Shown here in pieces: positions 62,039-64,000 of a DNA stretch of 64,000 nt. The translations under genes were made by a program, and so were the position numbers. Under the pieces are notes generated by a model, which searched no databases, was not told the DNA's origin, and saw nothing but the letters and a program-made list of their open reading frames with translations. Origin of the DNA: Azoarcus sp. TTM-91 (GTDB lineage: Bacteria > Pseudomonadota > Gammaproteobacteria > Burkholderiales > Rhodocyclaceae). The stretch lies in assembly GCF_012911025.1 (NCBI RefSeq), contig NZ_WUEI01000008.1, positions 22,365-86,364 on the forward strand. The letters run 5' to 3'. Every line of letters starts with the position of its first letter. Within the stretch, counting starts at the first letter, position 1.

Positions 62039-63691
62039 TCACTCGAAGGAGGCGGCGGACTTGACCTGCTCCCGCAGTGCGAACTTCTGGATCTTGCCGG
62101 TCGAGGTCTTGGGAATGGCGGCGAAGATGATGCGCTTGGGCACCTTGAAGCCGGCCAGGTGCGCACGGCAGTGAGTCACCAATTCCTCAGCGGTGACGGT
62201 CACACCATCCCGGAGCTCGACGAACGCGCAGGGCACTTCACCCCATTTCTCGTCGGGGGCTGCCACCACCGCGGCGGACATGACCGCTGGGTGCTTGTAC
62301 AGCGCGTCCTCGACCTCGATGGACGAGATGTTTTCGCCGCCCGAGATGATGATGTCCTTCGACCTGTCCTTGATCTTCACATAGCCGTCGGGCTGCATCA
62401 CCGCCAAATCACCGGTGTGGTACCAGCCGCCGCGGAAGGCCTCGGCGGTAGACTTCTCGTTTTTCAGGTAGCCCTTCATCACCAGGTTGCCACGGAACAT
62501 GATCTCCCCCATGGTTTCGCCGTCCCAGGGCACCGCCTCCATGGTCTCCGGATCAAGCACGGTGATGCCTTCCTGGGCGTGATAGCGCACGCCCTGGCGG
62601 CCGTTCTTGGTCACCTGATCTGCGAGGGGCAGGTTCGCCCACTCGTCGTGCTTGGCGCAGACCGAGGCAGGGCCGTAGGTTTCGGTCAAACCATAGACAT
62701 GGGTGAGGTCGACGCCGATACGCGCCATGCCTTCGATGACCGAGGCCGGCGGCGGTGCCGCGGCAACCAGGCCGGAGACTTTGTGGTTGATGCCCTTCCG
62801 CCATTCTTCTGGGGCATTGGCCAGCATGGAGTGGACGATGGGCGCGCCGCAATAATGGGTAACGCCCTCCTCCCGCATCGCATCGAAGATGAGCCGCGGA
62901 TCGACCCGCCGGAGGCAAACATTCACCCCGGCGTTGGCCGCCATCGACCACGGGAAGCACCAGCCATTGCAGTGGAACATAGGCAGTGTCCACAAATAGG
63001 TGGAGTGCGGCGGCATGCCCCAGGAGACGATGTTGGACATTGCATTCAGGTAGGCGCCACGGTGGTGGTAGACCACCCCTTTGGGGTTGCCGGTAGTGCC
63101 TGAGGTGTAATTCAGCGCGATCGCATCCCACTCGTCGGCAGGCTGCTCAAGCAGGAATTCCGGGTTGCCGGACGCCAGCAGGGCCTCATAGTCCTGGCTG
63201 CCGATTTTCTCGCCAGGCCCGGTGTATTCGCTGTCATCCACGTCGATGACGACAAGTTCCGGCCGGTTTGCCAGTTCCACCGCCTTGGCGACCACCCGCG
63301 AGTATTCCCGGTCGGTGATCAGCACCTTCGCTTCGCCGTGGTTCAGGATGAAGGCGATCGCCTCGGGATCCAGGCGGGTATTGATGGTGTTCAGCACGGC
63401 GCTGGCGCCCGGCACACCGAAATGGCATTCGTACATTTCCGGCGTGTTGTTGAGCACAACGGCGACGGTGTCGTCCTTGCCGATGCCCAGCTGCTTCAGC
63501 GCCGAAGCGAGCCGGCGGCTGCGGGTGTAGGTCTCGCTCCAGCTCTGACGTCGCTTGCCGTGCACGATGGCGACCCGGTCCGGATAGACATAGGCGCTGC
63601 GCTCGATGAAGGTGAGCGGCGTGAGCGGTACATAGTTTGCAGCGTTCTTCTCCAGGCCCGTTTGATAGGGCGATGGCTTGTTCTCGGTCAT
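62039..63691 (-). CDS. AMP-binding acyl-CoA synthetase
   Basis: A 550-residue adenylate-forming ligase. The AMP/P-loop motif reads DAIALNYTSGTTGNPKGVVY, followed by YGLTETYGPASVCAKHDEWA, GEIMFRGNLVMKGYLKNEKS, WYHTGDLAVMQPDGYVKIKD and RSKDIIISGGENISSIEVED. The C-terminus has KVPKRIIFAAIPKTSTGKIQ (acylating Lys). It resembles medium-chain or short-branched acyl-CoA synthetases of the DmdB/FadD3-like type and activates a carboxylic acid for the enoyl-CoA and dehydrogenase steps encoded alongside. The ATG at 63691 has GGAG upstream. The substrate is not readable. Confidence 0.95.
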   Translation of the reverse strand: MTENKPSPYQTGLEKNAANYVPLTPLTFIERSAYVYPDRVAIVHGKRRQSWSETYTRSRRLASALKQLGIGKDDTVAVVLNNTPEMYECHFGVPGASAVLNTINTRLDPEAIAFILNHGEAKVLITDREYSRVVAKAVELANRPELVVIDVDDSEYTGPGEKIGSQDYEALLASGNPEFLLEQPADEWDAIALNYTSGTTGNPKGVVYHHRGAYLNAMSNIVSWGMPPHSTYLWTLPMFHCNGWCFPWSMAANAGVNVCLRRVDPRLIFDAMREEGVTHYCGAPIVHSMLANAPEEWRKGINHKVSGLVAAAPPPASVIEGMARIGVDLTHVYGLTETYGPASVCAKHDEWANLPLADQVTKNGRQGVRYHAQEGITVLDPETMEAVPWDGETMGEIMFRGNLVMKGYLKNEKSTAEAFRGGWYHTGDLAVMQPDGYVKIKDRSKDIIISGGENISSIEVEDALYKHPAVMSAAVVAAPDEKWGEVPCAFVELRDGVTVTAEELVTHCRAHLAGFKVPKRIIFAAIPKTSTGKIQKFALREQVKSAASFE

Positions 63692-63761
63692 GATGACTCC
63701 GCTGTTATGTTTGTCGCAGGGCGCCGCAAAACTCCCTCCAGCTTTCGCGGCGCGCAAGTAT

Positions 63762-64000
63762 TCAATCCCTGATGCATGCCGGGGTCAAGGCCCCGGCCCA
63801 GCGCTTGATGTCCGTGCTCAGCCGCGCCAGCGCGATACGATGGGCCTGGACTCCGCCCTCGGCATCTGCACTCGGGGCGGAGTTCGAAACCCGCAGATTC
63901 GTGGTGGCAAGCGGCACTTTCTCGCCACGGCGCAGCAACGTGGCCCGTAGCGCGACGGTGGCATGGCTGCGGTCGGCGGCATCGAACACCTGGATGAATT
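63762..64000 (-). CDS. C-terminal part of an ABC auxiliary lipoprotein (PqiC/YmbA-like), cut by the window edge
   Basis: An open frame running off the right edge ends at the stop 63762-63764. The visible 78 residues read FIQVFDAADRSHATVALRAT, then LLRRGEKVPLATTNLRVSNS and a segment ending IALARLSTDIKRWAGAL. That pattern (FDxADxSxAxVxLRAxL; AxxxLxxDIxxW) is the C-terminal half of PF03886, ABC-type transport auxiliary lipoproteins associated with Mla/Pqi-like lipid transport. The N-terminus and lipobox lie outside the window. It is read on the same strand as the acyl-CoA synthetase. Confidence 0.7.
   Translation of the reverse strand, partial: FIQVFDAADRSHATVALRATLLRRGEKVPLATTNLRVSNSAPSADAEGGVQAHRIALARLSTDIKRWAGALTPACIRD

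Overview
The window is chromosomal DNA from a Gram-negative, high-GC proteobacterium. The gene content and order (hpnCDE, an attEFGH-like ABC/lipocalin operon, tesA divergent from a LolD-type ATPase, LysR-radA, ompR-envZ, yciB-yciI-bolA-PPIase) suit a betaproteobacterium, possibly near Rhodocyclales. That placement is inferred from gene content only. I saw no insertion sequence, prophage or CRISPR array.

Positions 1-10508 hold the most unusual region, a two-partner-secretion (TPS) type locus. It has the C-terminal end of a probable large exoprotein, a FecI-like ECF sigma factor with no adjacent anti-sigma, and a small secreted two-cysteine protein on the opposite strand. These are followed by a co-directional run: FhaC/ShlB-type transporter, an ExbB carrying periplasmic DUF2341 and LamG-like domains, ExbD, TonB, a putative porin, a periplasmic coiled-coil protein, a parvulin PPIase and a YbjN-like protein. 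Most junctions overlap or are very short, so this looks like one dedicated, TonB-energised export or surface module. It resembles, from memory, the P. aeruginosa PdtA/PdtB-ExbB2-ExbD2-TonB4 region linked to the VreI sigma factor.

Positions 11036-30203 are mostly housekeeping and stress genes. They include a phosphodiesterase-like hydrolase, DUF1178, tRNA-Leu(UAA), minCDE, an Hsp33 without its redox cysteines, an ArsC-like reductase, DUF3175, a DJ-1/PfpI protein, tex, a CnoX-type thioredoxin, a hexose-6-phosphate mutarotase, a Pat-type acetyltransferase and a PAS histidine kinase. A methyltransferase, the ohrR-ohr peroxide pair with palindromic operators, and divergent mnmH/selD (tRNA 2-selenouridine) follow.

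Positions 30269-43445 carry tesA and a divergent ABC ATPase, squalene biosynthesis (hpnE, hpnD, hpnC), and divergently an ABC ATPase-permease-AttH/CrtC-like operon. Next come a GGDEF protein with a degenerate EAL domain and a TonB-dependent receptor abutting tRNA-Leu(UAG). The receptor looks less GC-rich than the genes before it.

Positions 43629-55271 hold radA, a LysR regulator, lplT, the overlapping tsaB-rimI-udg chain, ompR-envZ, a persulfide dioxygenase-like protein overlapping a truncated haemoglobin, and yciB-yciI-bolA-PPIase ending at a strong bidirectional terminator. Positions 55331-63691 are a fatty-acid/acyl-CoA region: acyl-CoA dehydrogenase, CbiM-like permease, etfA, etfB (TTG start), a divergent TetR regulator with its operator, tatD, an ECHDC3-like crotonase and an acyl-CoA synthetase. 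The right edge cuts a PqiC-like ABC auxiliary lipoprotein.
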